From the NCBI GenBank assembly GCA_017445845.1, contig JAFSRY010000063.1:1-64000 (forward strand): a stretch of DNA of 64,000 nucleotides, written 5' to 3'. Positions 24,701-31,701 of this stretch are shown piece after piece. The notes below the pieces were generated by a model that saw only the letters and a list, made by a program, of their open reading frames with translations, made no database searches and was not told the origin of the DNA. The translations under genes and the position numbers were made by a program. Positions within the stretch are counted from its first letter, which is position 1, and each line of letters begins with the position of its first letter. The stretch is from Prevotella sp. (GTDB lineage: Bacteria > Bacteroidota > Bacteroidia > Bacteroidales > Bacteroidaceae).

Positions 24701-26310
24701 CAGTTGCCCTGTGTGGGGTTGTTCGATGTGTTCTTCAGGGCTTTCACGAAGAGTGCCTGGTTGACATCGGTGATGTCGCTGGCAAATTCACCCACCTGAT
24801 AGGTCTGTCCGCCATAGGTATATTCGAAGGCCACTGCCAGCACCTGGTCGGGTTGCAGCTTCTGGCTCATGGTGATGTATCCCAGTGCATCGTTGATGGT
24901 GTATTCAGATGAGTTGAGTAGCCGGGCACTCTCCAGCTTTTCATAGTCGGTACCGCCCACCAGTCCTGCCCCGTCGAGGGTTGACGAGGTCTGGTCGACG
25001 TCGCGTGCCGATGCCCATGAGCCAACCAGTTGACTGTATTCAGTGTTGGCGGCATTCGACGGCACCTGCTGTCCCGTGCTTGTGAAGAGGGTGTTGGAGA
25101 TGCGGTCGTTCTCACCCAGGTCGGTGAAGGCGATGATGTCTCGGGTGTTGTTGGCCGATCCGCTCTTATTGGTCACCCACACTTCCACGCGGTTTATCTT
25201 GATGCCCGTCATCAGGTTGGGCAGCGTCTTCATGCCGTCGTTATAGCGGTCGCGGAAGTATTGCGAGAGGAAGAAGTGCCGGTTTTCTTCGTAGTTGGCA
25301 ACGTTAAGCTCTTTCGTCGTTGTCTGGGCACCACCCTTTGAAGAGACGCTGGTGTTCGACGACTTCTTCTGCGAGACGACCGTCTGCAGTTTCAGCTTGC
25401 CGAACTGCAGGTCGGTACGCAGTCCGAACAGTGAGCTGGCACCGCGTATCAGCGATGAGTTGGCAGGGAACGACACGTTGCCAGCTTCGACGAGCTTGAC
25501 GATTTCGTCTTCCTTGCCGTCGTATTTCAGCTTCATGTTCTGGGCATCGGCATCGAAGGTGGCATCGGTGTTGTAGTTGAGGTTCATGTTGACCTTGTCG
25601 CCCACCTTGCCGTTCATGTTCATGTTGATCTTCTCATCGAAGTCCATCGTTGTCGTCTTACGGTTGCGGATGGGGAGCGACGGGTTGTCGATGTTCTTCA
25701 GTGTGAGGCCGAACTTCAGCTCGGCAGTGCCTTGCGTCTTGATGCGCACGCCGCCGGGACCGAAGATTTTCTCGGCGGGACCCAGGTCGAAGTGCATGTC
25801 GGTGAAGTCGAATTTCTCCTTGCCCTGCGTCTCATACGACTCGGTGTTCTTCTGCCGGAAGAAGTCGGTGAAGAGCTGGCGCTCGCTCCACTTCAGATAC
25901 TCCTGCATCGACATCATGATGGGTGTGGAAACGTATGTGTTGCCCATGCGCGACCCGATGACATAGGTGTCGAGAGTGTCGTTGTAGACCACTTGCTGCT
26001 TGAGGTTCTCAGGACGCTCAAGGTCCATGGCGTTCTTCCTGAGGTCGTCGTCGGTGATGGGCACGGTGCGCTGCACCTTCCATCGGGTGTTGAGCATCGA
26101 GTCGGGTATATCTTCCTCCTCAGCGAAGATGGGCTGTGCCTTCGGTTTCACCGTTGAGTCGGGCGGCAAGGTTTCAATCCCTTTGCTGCTTTCCGCAGCG
26201 GGAGTGGTGCTTGCCGGATTGAAGACAGACTGATAGGATACAGACGCCGCATAGCTGACAACGACGGCTGCCAGCAATGCTAATAATAATATGTGTCTGT
26301 TCCTTTGCAT
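18703..26310 (-). CDS. sprA: SprA/Sov, outer-membrane translocon of the type IX secretion system
   Basis: Very large protein of 2535 residues (Flavobacterium SprA ~2400; P. gingivalis Sov ~2500) with an N-terminal signal (MQRNRHILLLALLAAVVVSY). The N-terminal part has the SprA signatures IFGPGGVRIKTQGTAELKFG, VGDKVNMNLNYNTDATFD, GKEDEIVKLVEAGNVSFP and RHFFLSQYFRDRYN; the rest is repeated amphipathic beta strand, ending in LGFSMKFSLTR-like strands. SprA forms the giant barrel through which T9SS cargo with C-terminal sorting domains crosses the outer membrane. It starts 1 bp after ruvA, a gene pair common in Bacteroidota. Four genes in this window encode proteins with short T9SS-like tails, which are plausible clients. 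Confidence 0.96.
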   Translation of the reverse strand: MQRNRHILLLALLAAVVVSYAASVSYQSVFNPASTTPAAESSKGIETLPPDSTVKPKAQPIFAEEEDIPDSMLNTRWKVQRTVPITDDDLRKNAMDLERPENLKQQVVYNDTLDTYVIGSRMGNTYVSTPIMMSMQEYLKWSERQLFTDFFRQKNTESYETQGKEKFDFTDMHFDLGPAEKIFGPGGVRIKTQGTAELKFGLTLKNIDNPSLPIRNRKTTTMDFDEKINMNMNGKVGDKVNMNLNYNTDATFDADAQNMKLKYDGKEDEIVKLVEAGNVSFPANSSLIRGASSLFGLRTDLQFGKLKLQTVVSQKKSSNTSVSSKGGAQTTTKELNVANYEENRHFFLSQYFRDRYNDGMKTLPNLMTGIKINRVEVWVTNKSGSANNTRDIIAFTDLGENDRISNTLFTSTGQQVPSNAANTEYSQLVGSWASARDVDQTSSTLDGAGLVGGTDYEKLESARLLNSSEYTINDALGYITMSQKLQPDQVLAVAFEYTYGGQTYQVGEFASDITDVNQALFVKALKNTSNNPTQGNWDLMMKNAYNLGTSSIQKEKFRLDIKFQSDTSGVYLSYIPEQQVKEQPLIRLMGADRLDNNNKPHSNGYFDFIEGYTVANGSVFLPTVEPFGENMYQTLVSSGVAADVAAKYAFTELYDSTQTVAKQIAEKNKYQIIAQYRGRNANVISLGATQVPQGSVVVTAGGVTLTEGTDYTVDYAAGEVRILNQSIIDAQTPINVSSESNSDYGQARKTMVGINWEYDFSKNFQMSGTLQHLSEQALTTKVSMGSEPLNNTLWGVNINWKKESQWLTNMLDKIPLLHLTQPSNISFTGEFAHLIAGKSHGTQDNASYLDDFENTTTKSDMSTPSSWTLSSVPTMFPDYNDKTSLKSGFNRAQMAWYTIDPLFTRRSSSLTPGHIKSDLNQLSNHYVREVAVRELYPNRDQSTYNGATSMLPILNVAYYPDERGPYNFNPDLQADGKLNNPKSRWGGMMRRLNTTDFEDANIEYIEFWLMDPFIYTRRNGTQGQYGGDLYFNLGEVSEDILCDGKKFYESGMPVDGSGAFTTTQWGKIPTQTTVNYAFATSSGSRALQDVGFNGLTDDEERTFQPYQDFLSQIQGKVPTAVYDSIYADPANDNYHYFRGSDFDQMQADILRRYKYINNPQGNSPDSDSRNESYDTSYKTTPDVEDINQDYTLNEYEKYYQYHVSLRDEDLVVGQNYIVDKREGSPTLRNGEKELVTWYQFRIPVDDFEKRVGSISDFSSIRFIRMFLTNFEHPVVLRFGSLDLVRGEWRVYEQNLDNVSGSGRLNVSEVNIEENNDKTPVNYVLPPGIRRVQDPSQPQLVEANEQALNMVVNNLSSGESKAVYKNTAVDLRQYKRLQLFIHANAFEQNTTNLQDNQLAVFIRLGSDYKSNYYEYEIPLKLTPPGNYDRYSPTDVRLVWPQENLLDVPLTVFTSLKRDRNIAKGEGRASYSQPFTAYDAENPNNKLTILGNPSLGEVKTMIIGVRNNSNDIKSGEVWVNELRLKEYNNEGGWAAQGNLNMQLSDLGTLNMQGRYITDGFGGIEEGVMQRSTENQRNYTITTSLELGKFFPEKVKVSAPLYYSVTKEESSPKYNPLDTDLELREALDATVDRHERDSIESITVTKTTNTNFSLSNVRIDLKMDKKHPMPFDPANFSFSYSHSHRNTSGETTVYEREDTWLGRMSYQWVPVYKSFEPFKKKIKSKSKWYDLPKQFTFNWLPQNISFNTDVNRSYHELQERDMEDLGGSSLPLTFNQIYHWNRDFSLKWDFTKNLHMSFQSATRAEVEEPYTPVNKDLYPDRYEAWKDSVRTSLRNFGTPLDYNQSFSLSYKAPFNLIPIFNWITADAKYDAKYTWVRGSDLEDGTSLGNTITNNRTASLNSTLNLEKLYALVPFLKATNDRFNKDSRRSANQSKAAAANKKSGSKEDEKMKGVNASALNKELPKNKKGFESEVTLMPDTVISVKHGKKSKRLIVTAKTEEGKLFPIKYKVEDDNTIRILTKVDSATKVKVTVTPKQPLDELKWYRYAQSAARFAMMVRNVSLTYRNTTSLGLPGFMPSIGDAFGQKHTGDILSPGLDFAFGLTDDNYIERARENGWLLLSDAVATPATTSHNEDLQLRMTVEPFRNFKIDVNASRAQTTGKSIQYMYAGNPTTQTGTFNMTTISIGSAFEGIGNANNGYPSKSFEKFCNSIDDYRNRVEKRYENAIYPALSPLGGKKFNAENGGVNRYSADVLVPAFLASYTSMGGKSLDIFPSLSRLLPNWSVTYSGLSKLTWFKKTFKSVNIKHSYKSVFAIGSYSTYSTYMEFMEGLGFITDATTGNPVPNSMYNVSTASINEQLQPIAIDVTFPSGMTAGIDYKQNRVLTLSMTSMQINETRSNDWSAKWGYKINDFSFKFGGNSHRKVKSKNKGNEEDENNQSQSSQKSSQKKNGVNHDLNLNFTLTYRQQAAIIRDIASMTSTASSGNKNLKFSFMADYTLSKLLTMTFYYEHQGNTPLLSSSSYPTTTRDFGFSMKFSLTR

Positions 26311-26311
26311 T

Positions 26312-26932
26312 CTACTTGATCATCTGCAGGGCTTTCTTGATGACTTGCTCGACGGGTAGGGTAGGCTCGGCCTTCAGGATTTCGGTGATTACCTTCGACG
26401 AGGGGGCAGGGGAGAAGCCTAACATCACCATAGCCTGGACGGCTTCGTTGCGTGCATCGTTGTTGATGGTAGAGTCGTGGGCGGCCTGCGTGTCGACAGA
26501 CAGCTCCTGGGCAATGCCCGACGAGATAATCTTGTCCTTTAGGTCGACGATGATGCGCTGGGCTGTCCGCAGGCCGATGCCTTTCACACTCTTCAGCATA
26601 CGCTCGTCGCCGTTGGCAATGACATTGCAGAGTTCCTTCGGCGAAAGACTCGACAGAATCATGCGTGCCGTGTTGGCTCCGACGCCGCTGACGGTGATGA
26701 GCAAACGATACAGCGCACGCTCCTGCTTCGAGAAGAAGCCGTAGAGCGTGTAGGAATCGTCGCGACCACCCGTCACGATGGCCTCATGGACATACAGTTT
26801 CACCTCCCGCTGTGTCTGGACAGCGGTGTAGGTGTTCAGCGAAATATTCAGCGCATAGCCAACGCCGTGAGCCTCGACGACAGCCTGCGTAGGGGTAATC
26901 TCAGTGAGTTCGCCCCGGATGTAATCAATCAT
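26312..26932 (-). CDS. ruvA: Holliday junction DNA helicase subunit RuvA
   Basis: Protein of 206 residues. I chose the start at 26932 (MIDYIRGELTEI), the standard RuvA beginning; the in-frame start at 26968 adds 12 residues with no counterpart in the family. Domain I is the OB fold (~1-62), domain II holds helix-hairpin-helix motifs (LLITVSGVGANTARMILSSL, and LKSVKGIGLRTAQRIIVDLK at ~105-125), and the C-terminal three-helix domain III (~155-206) contacts RuvB. RuvA binds four-way junctions and directs RuvB-driven branch migration. It is the first gene of the ruvA-sprA-dacB-GH2-GH92 run. Confidence 0.97.
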   Translation of the reverse strand: MIDYIRGELTEITPTQAVVEAHGVGYALNISLNTYTAVQTQREVKLYVHEAIVTGGRDDSYTLYGFFSKQERALYRLLITVSGVGANTARMILSSLSPKELCNVIANGDERMLKSVKGIGLRTAQRIIVDLKDKIISSGIAQELSVDTQAAHDSTINNDARNEAVQAMVMLGFSPAPSSKVITEILKAEPTLPVEQVIKKALQMIK

Positions 26933-27100
26933 AATAAAAACATTTTGGCCACCTTCGGCAGGCGGCATTCTTGTATTAATACCTTTAGATAAACGTAGCA
27001 GATGCCGGTTTTATTGTGTGATTACCGTTTTTTTTTCTTCCGAAGCATAGCTTTGCGATGCACGAGTCTGCCTGACGGAAATCTGTAAACTAAGACTTGT

Positions 27101-27190
27101 CAGTGTTTCCAACGACAGGTAATCCGGTTATCTCACATTGGAAACACTGTTATCTCTTTGAGGTAATCGGACTATCTCAAAGAGGTAATA
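27101..27190. repeat. 22-bp periodic array with nested inverted repeats
   Basis: TTATCT, TTATCT and CTATCT start at 27128, 27150 and 27172, and AGGTAAT starts at 27117, 27161 and 27183, so the unit step is 22 bp. Within it CAGTGTTTCCAA (27101-27112) pairs with TTGGAAACACTG (27138-27149), and CTCTTTGAG (27154-27162) with CTCAAAGAG (27176-27184). The AGGTAATC..TTATC core is shared with the array at 11849-11911. Confidence 0.65.
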
Positions 27191-27256
27191 TAAGCGGTTG
27201 GCAGACTCCCTCCAGCCGTTCCTTTGACATCCCCCTTCCGAACCTTAGTTTTTATG

Positions 27257-27300
27257 GATAAAAAACAAAACTGCCATCGGCCTTGTGGACCGATGGCAGT
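27257..27300 (-). terminator. Intrinsic terminator after the 55-residue peptide gene
   Basis: CTGCCATCGG (27271-27280) and CCGATGGCAG (27290-27299) form a perfect 10-bp stem with a 9-base loop. On the minus strand the stem is followed by TTTTGTTTTTT (27270 down to 27260). It begins 24 bases after the peptide stop codon, marking that gene as the end of a transcription unit. Confidence 0.85.
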
Positions 27301-27322
27301 GGAAAGAATAGTTGTGAATGGA

Positions 27323-27490
27323 TTATTCGTCCCAGATGCTTGTTTTGCCGAGTGCGTTGTCGGCATTGCCATCACCTTCTTCATCGACGGTGAGGATGGT
27401 CTCACCGCCTACGGATGCTGTCAGCATGAGGACCTCTTCGTTAGCGCTGAGGGCCTTCAGTGTCGGAATGATATATGCTTTCTTATTCAT
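27323..27490 (-). CDS. Small acidic peptide ending SIWDE (55 residues)
   Basis: A 55-codon gene on the minus strand, short enough to be missed by length cut-offs. The protein starts MNKKAYIIPTLKAL, has LMLTASVGG in the middle, turns acidic (VDEEGDGNADN) and ends KTSIWDE. There is no hydrophobic signal peptide. A second gene here (53943-54122) has the same plan: MKKIYSKPT start, MLAGS in the middle, acidic tail, SLWD end. Each lies directly downstream of a secreted protein with a short T9SS-like tail (64 bp here) and is followed by an intrinsic terminator. I do not recognise the family; a secreted or processed peptide, a precursor cut near the Ala-Ser or Gly-Ser step, or a regulator are all possible. 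That it is a gene is well supported; its role is unknown. Confidence 0.75.
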   Translation of the reverse strand: MNKKAYIIPTLKALSANEEVLMLTASVGGETILTVDEEGDGNADNALGKTSIWDE

Positions 27491-27557
27491 AATAATATCT
27501 TATTTTAATAATTAGGAATTAGAAATTTGTAATAGTGATTACTCATTTCTCATATTA
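27491..27557 (-). repeat. 8-bp periodic linker between GLUG protein and small peptide
   Basis: Read on the minus strand from the stop codon: TAATATGA, GAAATGAG, TAATCACT, ATTACAAA, TTTCTAAT, TCCTAATT, ATTAAAAT, then AT-rich sequence to the ATG of the peptide. Words recur at an 8-bp step with drift. The word ATGAGAAATGAGTAAT also spans the nnrD-DUF4831 junction at 41627-41645. Confidence 0.55.
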
Positions 27558-30500
27558 CATAACGACCTTCTTGCCGTTCACGATGTAGACACCCTTCTGG
27601 GCAGCGTTCACGCGCTGGCCGTTGAGGTTGTATACTTCCTTGGCGGTCATGACTTCACCGTTGAGGCCGATGATGCCGTTAGCCTCACCGTCGACGGTGA
27701 AGAACTTGGCACCGCTGGCGGCAGCGTTCTTGAAGTAAGCGCGGAAGGCCTTGAGGCTACCGCTCTTGGCTGCCTGCAGTGTGTTTCCGGTAGCAACGAA
27801 GAGGTCGTTGGCGGTCAGTTCGGTCGGAGTGTAGACACCCTGGAAGTCGGCGGTTGCAGGAGCAGCGTCGCTCAGGTCAGCCTTCAAGGCGAAGGTTGTC
27901 TTGGCAGCGGTAGGCATTACGAGGTAAGCCTTGCCAGCTTCTGTAGCAGTAACGGTCTCGAAGGTAGCAACCTCACCGGCGATTTCCTTCAGGGCAGCAA
28001 CCTTAGCGCCGGTACCGAATACTTCTTCAACCTGCTCAGCGGTCAGAGCCACAGGAGCAGCGAAGGTGTTCCAGACATCAGCAACAGTGGTGCGATAGAA
28101 GGTGACATCAGCATTCTCAGCAGCTACAATGCGGTTGGGGAAGTTCTCTTTCAGAACGATGTCTGTGTCATAGAGTACGGGGTGAGCCCAACCATTGAAC
28201 TCCATGCGCCATACATTGCCACCTTCACCGTCGAACAGTCCTGCAAAGGCTTTACCCATTTCGAGTTCATCGGCGGGATTGCTGATTTTCGTGAACACAC
28301 CCCAAGTACCATTGTTGGTTCCCCAATCACCGGTACCGTAGTCGTAGCAGTTGGTCAGCTTGATACCATCACCACGTCCGAACTGTTTGCCTTCTACGAA
28401 GCCATGAGTGTCTTCAGCGGTAGGATAGCCGGCTACACTATAGCAGTTAACCAAAACGGCATTGGTCATCCAGCCAGAGAGGCTACCGCTTTCGTTTGCA
28501 TCATTACCCTTGATGGTACCGACATTGTAGACATTGGTGAGGTGAGCAATGGTTCCATTGAAGCAGACACCAATCACACCACCGGCATTCTGGCCGGTAG
28601 ACACGACAGAGGCTTCGTTACCGCAGTTGTCGATGTAGACATCACCACCACCATAGAGACCACCAATAAGACCGGCAACGGCTTTGCTGCCTTTGAAGGA
28701 GCTGTTGGAAGCAAGGGTGACGTTCTTCAGATGAGCACCATTGGCAGCACGGTTGATGAAGCCAACACCTTCACGTGCAAATTCCATCTTTACATTGCTC
28801 AGGATGTGGCGCTGACCATCGAAAGTACCTGTATAGTTTTTCTCATTGGAACCAATGCCAGGGAAGTTCTCAATAGCAGCCATATCGATATTGGCTGTCA
28901 GCTTGGCATTGACAGAAGCATCCACGCGCTGAGTGTATACAGCAAACCAGTTGAGCTGCTTGTCGGTAGCCAAAGCATAGACATTATCAGTGGGAGTCAA
29001 GAAGTCAGGATTGATTTCGTCGCAGACCGTGCAGAAGCCCCACTCGCCCCACGTGTGCGGGTCGCGGTTGCCTGCACCTGCTGTGTTGGAATAGGCGATA
29101 GTAGAGCCTTCCTTGGGTGTCACACCATCACACTGGACATCGCCATTGGCATAGACCACGTTGGTTCCGAAGGGATAGGGATGTGCATCGGCATCTTCAC
29201 CAAGTTTCTGGAACCATGAGACATCTTCGCTGGAGTTACCATTGAGGAAGTAGCAGAACTTACCGCTGGCAAGCCAGCTTGCTTCATAACCGGTAGGCTG
29301 TCCTGCATTGTCACTGTTGGCAGTATTCAGGTCATACGAATTAATGAAGGTAGGCCCATTTCCGCGAGCCAAGCTCTTAGAACCATCGTAACCACCAGTC
29401 TGCTCTATGCGTCCGGTATTCCAGCAGTTAGTGAGAGTTACACGAGGTGTCCATGCAGTGAAAGCACCGTTTTCTACACCTCCATAGATATCACCCGTGT
29501 TGTAGCAGTTTTCAAATACAATTCTCAGATAGTTACTAAAGTCACGGGCAACGAAACCAGCATTGTTGGTTGTGCTGACAGTCATTGACATTTCATTGCC
29601 GACGTTCTGAATGGTGATGGTTGTTCCATAGTCATTTCCGTTGACGCAACCAATCAGGGCAGCAACATTGGCACCACCGGTGCCATTCATCCGACAAGAG
29701 CTGTCGATGACGAGGTTCTTGATGACAGCACCGCCACCACAGACACTGAAGAAGCCTTGCTCTTTCTTGGTTCCGTCGATGGTCATATTCTTGATGCGAT
29801 GACCCTGACCGTCAAATGTACCAGTGAACTTTGAACCGTCTACACCCAGTGGAACAAAGGCGTAGTCGCCCAGGTCAAGGTCGGCAGTCAGCTTGGCATT
29901 GGTGTGTCCATTGCCTTTCTGGTTGACAAGTACCATATACCAGTTGTAGTCCTGCTTAGTGGCAATGGGATAGAAACCGTTTTCATCAGCAACCAGGAAG
30001 TCGGGCTGGAATTCATCACAGACCGTGCAGAAACCCCACTCGCCCCATGTGTGCGGGTCGCGGTTGCCAGCACCTTCCGTGTTGGAATAGTTGACAGAGC
30101 CTTTAGGAGTTCCGTCACAATTGAGGTCGCCATTAGCATAGACAACCGCTGTGCCGATAGGACTGGGCATGGTCTCAGAGCTCAAGTCTTGGAACCAGTT
30201 GTTGTCAACGCTCTGGCTACCATTGAGGAGGAAGCAGAGTTCGCCACTGGCTGCTTGGGCGGAAGTGGCCTGAGAGGCCGACTTCGAGTTGTTCATACCC
30301 TGAAGGTCAAAATAATAGCAGTTGCTGACCGATGCCGTATTGCGGACGATGACATCGTTGTCCTGACCTGTAGCAAGATTAAGAGTACCCGCCATCAGGC
30401 AGTTCTCAATGCGAACTTGTGTGGAGGCATTGTCGGGCCAGCCAAGAATACCACCGCTACCCGTACGTCCGGGAGCATTGATTGTACCGAAGAAGGCGCA

Positions 30501-31034
30501 GTTGCGGATGACAATATTGCTCTTGTCGGAAATGCGTGCTACAATACCACCATGCGTGCCGTCACCAGACTGAGTGTCTGTGATCGTTACATAGCTGACG
30601 CAATTCTCGATAGTGGCAACCTGCCAAATGCCAGAAACGACACCTCCGGCCAACTGGCCTTTGGTGTTAATGTCACCACGGACGATAAGGTTCTTGACAG
30701 TACCTCCGTTGACACGGCGGAACACACCACACTCTCCGTCCTGTCCGGTTTTCTCGATGTTGTAGGCAACGGTGATGGTATGACCCTTGCCGTCAAACGT
30801 TCCACGGTATGCATTGCTGGGTGCACCAATCATCGTGTTGTCGTCGAGCGTGAAGTCGGCCGTGACAACAGCATTGCGATCTTGACTGCGACCGTCTGAA
30901 TTAACGATAGCAGCAAAATCCTTGAAGTCCTGTGCAGAACCAATCTGGTAGACGCCGTCTACCTGATCAAGAGCCCACAGGTTGCCCATGCCAAATGTGA
31001 TGGCAGCGAGCAGAAGTAGATTTCTCTTTTTCAT
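27555..31034 (-). CDS. Large GLUG-type secreted protein with T9SS-like C-terminus
   Basis: Exported protein of 1159 residues (signal ~1-22, MKKRNLLLLAAITFGMGNLWA). The body is a beta-helix-like series of GLUG-type units (FDGKGHTITVAYNIE, FDGQGHRIKNMTIDG, GAVIKNLVIDSS, NAGGVIGVCFNG). A ~330-residue module is duplicated: GNRDPHTWGEWGFCTVCDE occurs at ~323-341 and ~654-672, each preceded by VVYANGD..CDG. Residues ~1000-1125 form a domain shared by many Prevotella secreted proteins, and the end reads NLNGQRVNAAQKGVYIVNGK, a short T9SS-like sorting tail. It is likely surface-exposed or secreted through SprA. It lies 68 bp after a SusE-like gene and before the small peptide gene. Binding or adhesive role is a guess. 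Confidence 0.8.
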   Translation of the reverse strand: MKKRNLLLLAAITFGMGNLWALDQVDGVYQIGSAQDFKDFAAIVNSDGRSQDRNAVVTADFTLDDNTMIGAPSNAYRGTFDGKGHTITVAYNIEKTGQDGECGVFRRVNGGTVKNLIVRGDINTKGQLAGGVVSGIWQVATIENCVSYVTITDTQSGDGTHGGIVARISDKSNIVIRNCAFFGTINAPGRTGSGGILGWPDNASTQVRIENCLMAGTLNLATGQDNDVIVRNTASVSNCYYFDLQGMNNSKSASQATSAQAASGELCFLLNGSQSVDNNWFQDLSSETMPSPIGTAVVYANGDLNCDGTPKGSVNYSNTEGAGNRDPHTWGEWGFCTVCDEFQPDFLVADENGFYPIATKQDYNWYMVLVNQKGNGHTNAKLTADLDLGDYAFVPLGVDGSKFTGTFDGQGHRIKNMTIDGTKKEQGFFSVCGGGAVIKNLVIDSSCRMNGTGGANVAALIGCVNGNDYGTTITIQNVGNEMSMTVSTTNNAGFVARDFSNYLRIVFENCYNTGDIYGGVENGAFTAWTPRVTLTNCWNTGRIEQTGGYDGSKSLARGNGPTFINSYDLNTANSDNAGQPTGYEASWLASGKFCYFLNGNSSEDVSWFQKLGEDADAHPYPFGTNVVYANGDVQCDGVTPKEGSTIAYSNTAGAGNRDPHTWGEWGFCTVCDEINPDFLTPTDNVYALATDKQLNWFAVYTQRVDASVNAKLTANIDMAAIENFPGIGSNEKNYTGTFDGQRHILSNVKMEFAREGVGFINRAANGAHLKNVTLASNSSFKGSKAVAGLIGGLYGGGDVYIDNCGNEASVVSTGQNAGGVIGVCFNGTIAHLTNVYNVGTIKGNDANESGSLSGWMTNAVLVNCYSVAGYPTAEDTHGFVEGKQFGRGDGIKLTNCYDYGTGDWGTNNGTWGVFTKISNPADELEMGKAFAGLFDGEGGNVWRMEFNGWAHPVLYDTDIVLKENFPNRIVAAENADVTFYRTTVADVWNTFAAPVALTAEQVEEVFGTGAKVAALKEIAGEVATFETVTATEAGKAYLVMPTAAKTTFALKADLSDAAPATADFQGVYTPTELTANDLFVATGNTLQAAKSGSLKAFRAYFKNAAASGAKFFTVDGEANGIIGLNGEVMTAKEVYNLNGQRVNAAQKGVYIVNGKKVVM

Positions 31035-31102
31035 GTTGATTGTTGTTTAATTAATAGTGATTAAAATAAAAATATAAAATGTTATGTTTAAGCTTTCAGT
31101 TG

Positions 31103-31558
31103 TTACTCAACATAGTGGATGATTGCCGAGACTGTGCTGCCCTTGGCATCGAGGGCTGTGGGCTGGCTCATGTCTTTGGGCGTACCGGTGATGTTGACTT
31201 TGAAGTCGCAACCGACGATGCCGTTGAGCCCTGCCTTCTCTACATAAGCCTTGAGCTGGTCGTAGCTGATGGTCATCGAGAGCGTGTTGAGGTCGCCGGG
31301 AGTCTGGGTGTTGGTAATCGTCTCGGTCACGTCGTTCTCGTCGTTGGAGAGGCTGACGGCATAGGTGGCATTCTGGACGTCAATCCAGCGGATGGTAAGC
31401 GACTGCACTTCATCGGTGGTGAGGTTGACGTCGTATTCGTCTGCCTGCATGAACATGCTCTTCGGCGCAGGAACGCCGGCACCTTCTTCATCGACGCACG
31501 AGCAGAGACCCGCTGCCATCATGAGGACGACTGCAAAGATATTAATTATTTTCTTCAT
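31103..31558 (-). CDS. Short SusE-like lipoprotein (single Ig-like domain)
   Basis: Lipoprotein of 151 residues with lipobox AGLCSC. After a short linker (EEGAGVPAPKS) it has one beta-sandwich with LTTDEVQSLTIRWIDVQNATYAVSL and LSMTISYDQLKAYVEKAGL, which matches the N-terminal Ig-like domain of SusE proteins. A full SusE carries further starch-binding-like domains, absent here, so this is a one-domain version or a duplicated remnant of the gene next to it. It lies between the full-length SusE gene (143 bp upstream) and the GLUG protein. A glycan-binding or spacer role at the cell surface is inferred. Confidence 0.7.
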   Translation of the reverse strand: MKKIINIFAVVLMMAAGLCSCVDEEGAGVPAPKSMFMQADEYDVNLTTDEVQSLTIRWIDVQNATYAVSLSNDENDVTETITNTQTPGDLNTLSMTISYDQLKAYVEKAGLNGIVGCDFKVNITGTPKDMSQPTALDAKGSTVSAIIHYVE

Positions 31559-31701
31559 AATTGCAATTTTTTATCTTTTTTTTCTTTCTATGCGAACATA
31601 TTTCTTACAGATTTGGTTACGGAAAGGAAATATCAGGGGGTAAAACCGTAATCAGTTGATAATGAGCGGTTCGTTTCTGATAATTCCTTTCCTTGACCAT
31701 T
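31559..31701 (-). repeat. Spacer with 16-bp inverted repeat between the two SusE-like genes
   Basis: GGAAAGGAAATATCAG (31621-31636) and CTGATAATTCCTTTCC (31677-31692) pair 15 of 16 bases around a 40-base loop. On the minus strand the hairpin starts 10 bp after the SusE stop codon. It could lower expression of the distal genes or protect the 3' end of the SusCDE message. No T tract follows. Confidence 0.5.

Larger units (their letters stand above)
26933..27322. other. Inter-operon spacer: terminator, 22-bp repeat array, weak ruvA promoter
   Basis: This 390-bp spacer lies between the 55-residue peptide gene and ruvA, both on the minus strand. From right to left it holds the intrinsic terminator of the peptide gene (27257-27300), a four-unit 22-bp array (27116-27190), and a possible -7 box for ruvA (TACGTTTA on the minus strand, 26990-26997) without a good -33 element. 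I found no gene in it. Confidence 0.6.

Noticed and set aside
26933..27060. Possible tRNA or small RNA gene between ruvA and the 22-bp array
   Set aside because: No cloverleaf, TTCGA arm or CCA end could be found, and only short weak stems are seen.
29904..30899. A 331-codon open frame opposite the GLUG protein
   Set aside because: Arises from the repeated codon pattern of the GLUG units; the minus-strand protein has signal, repeats and tail.
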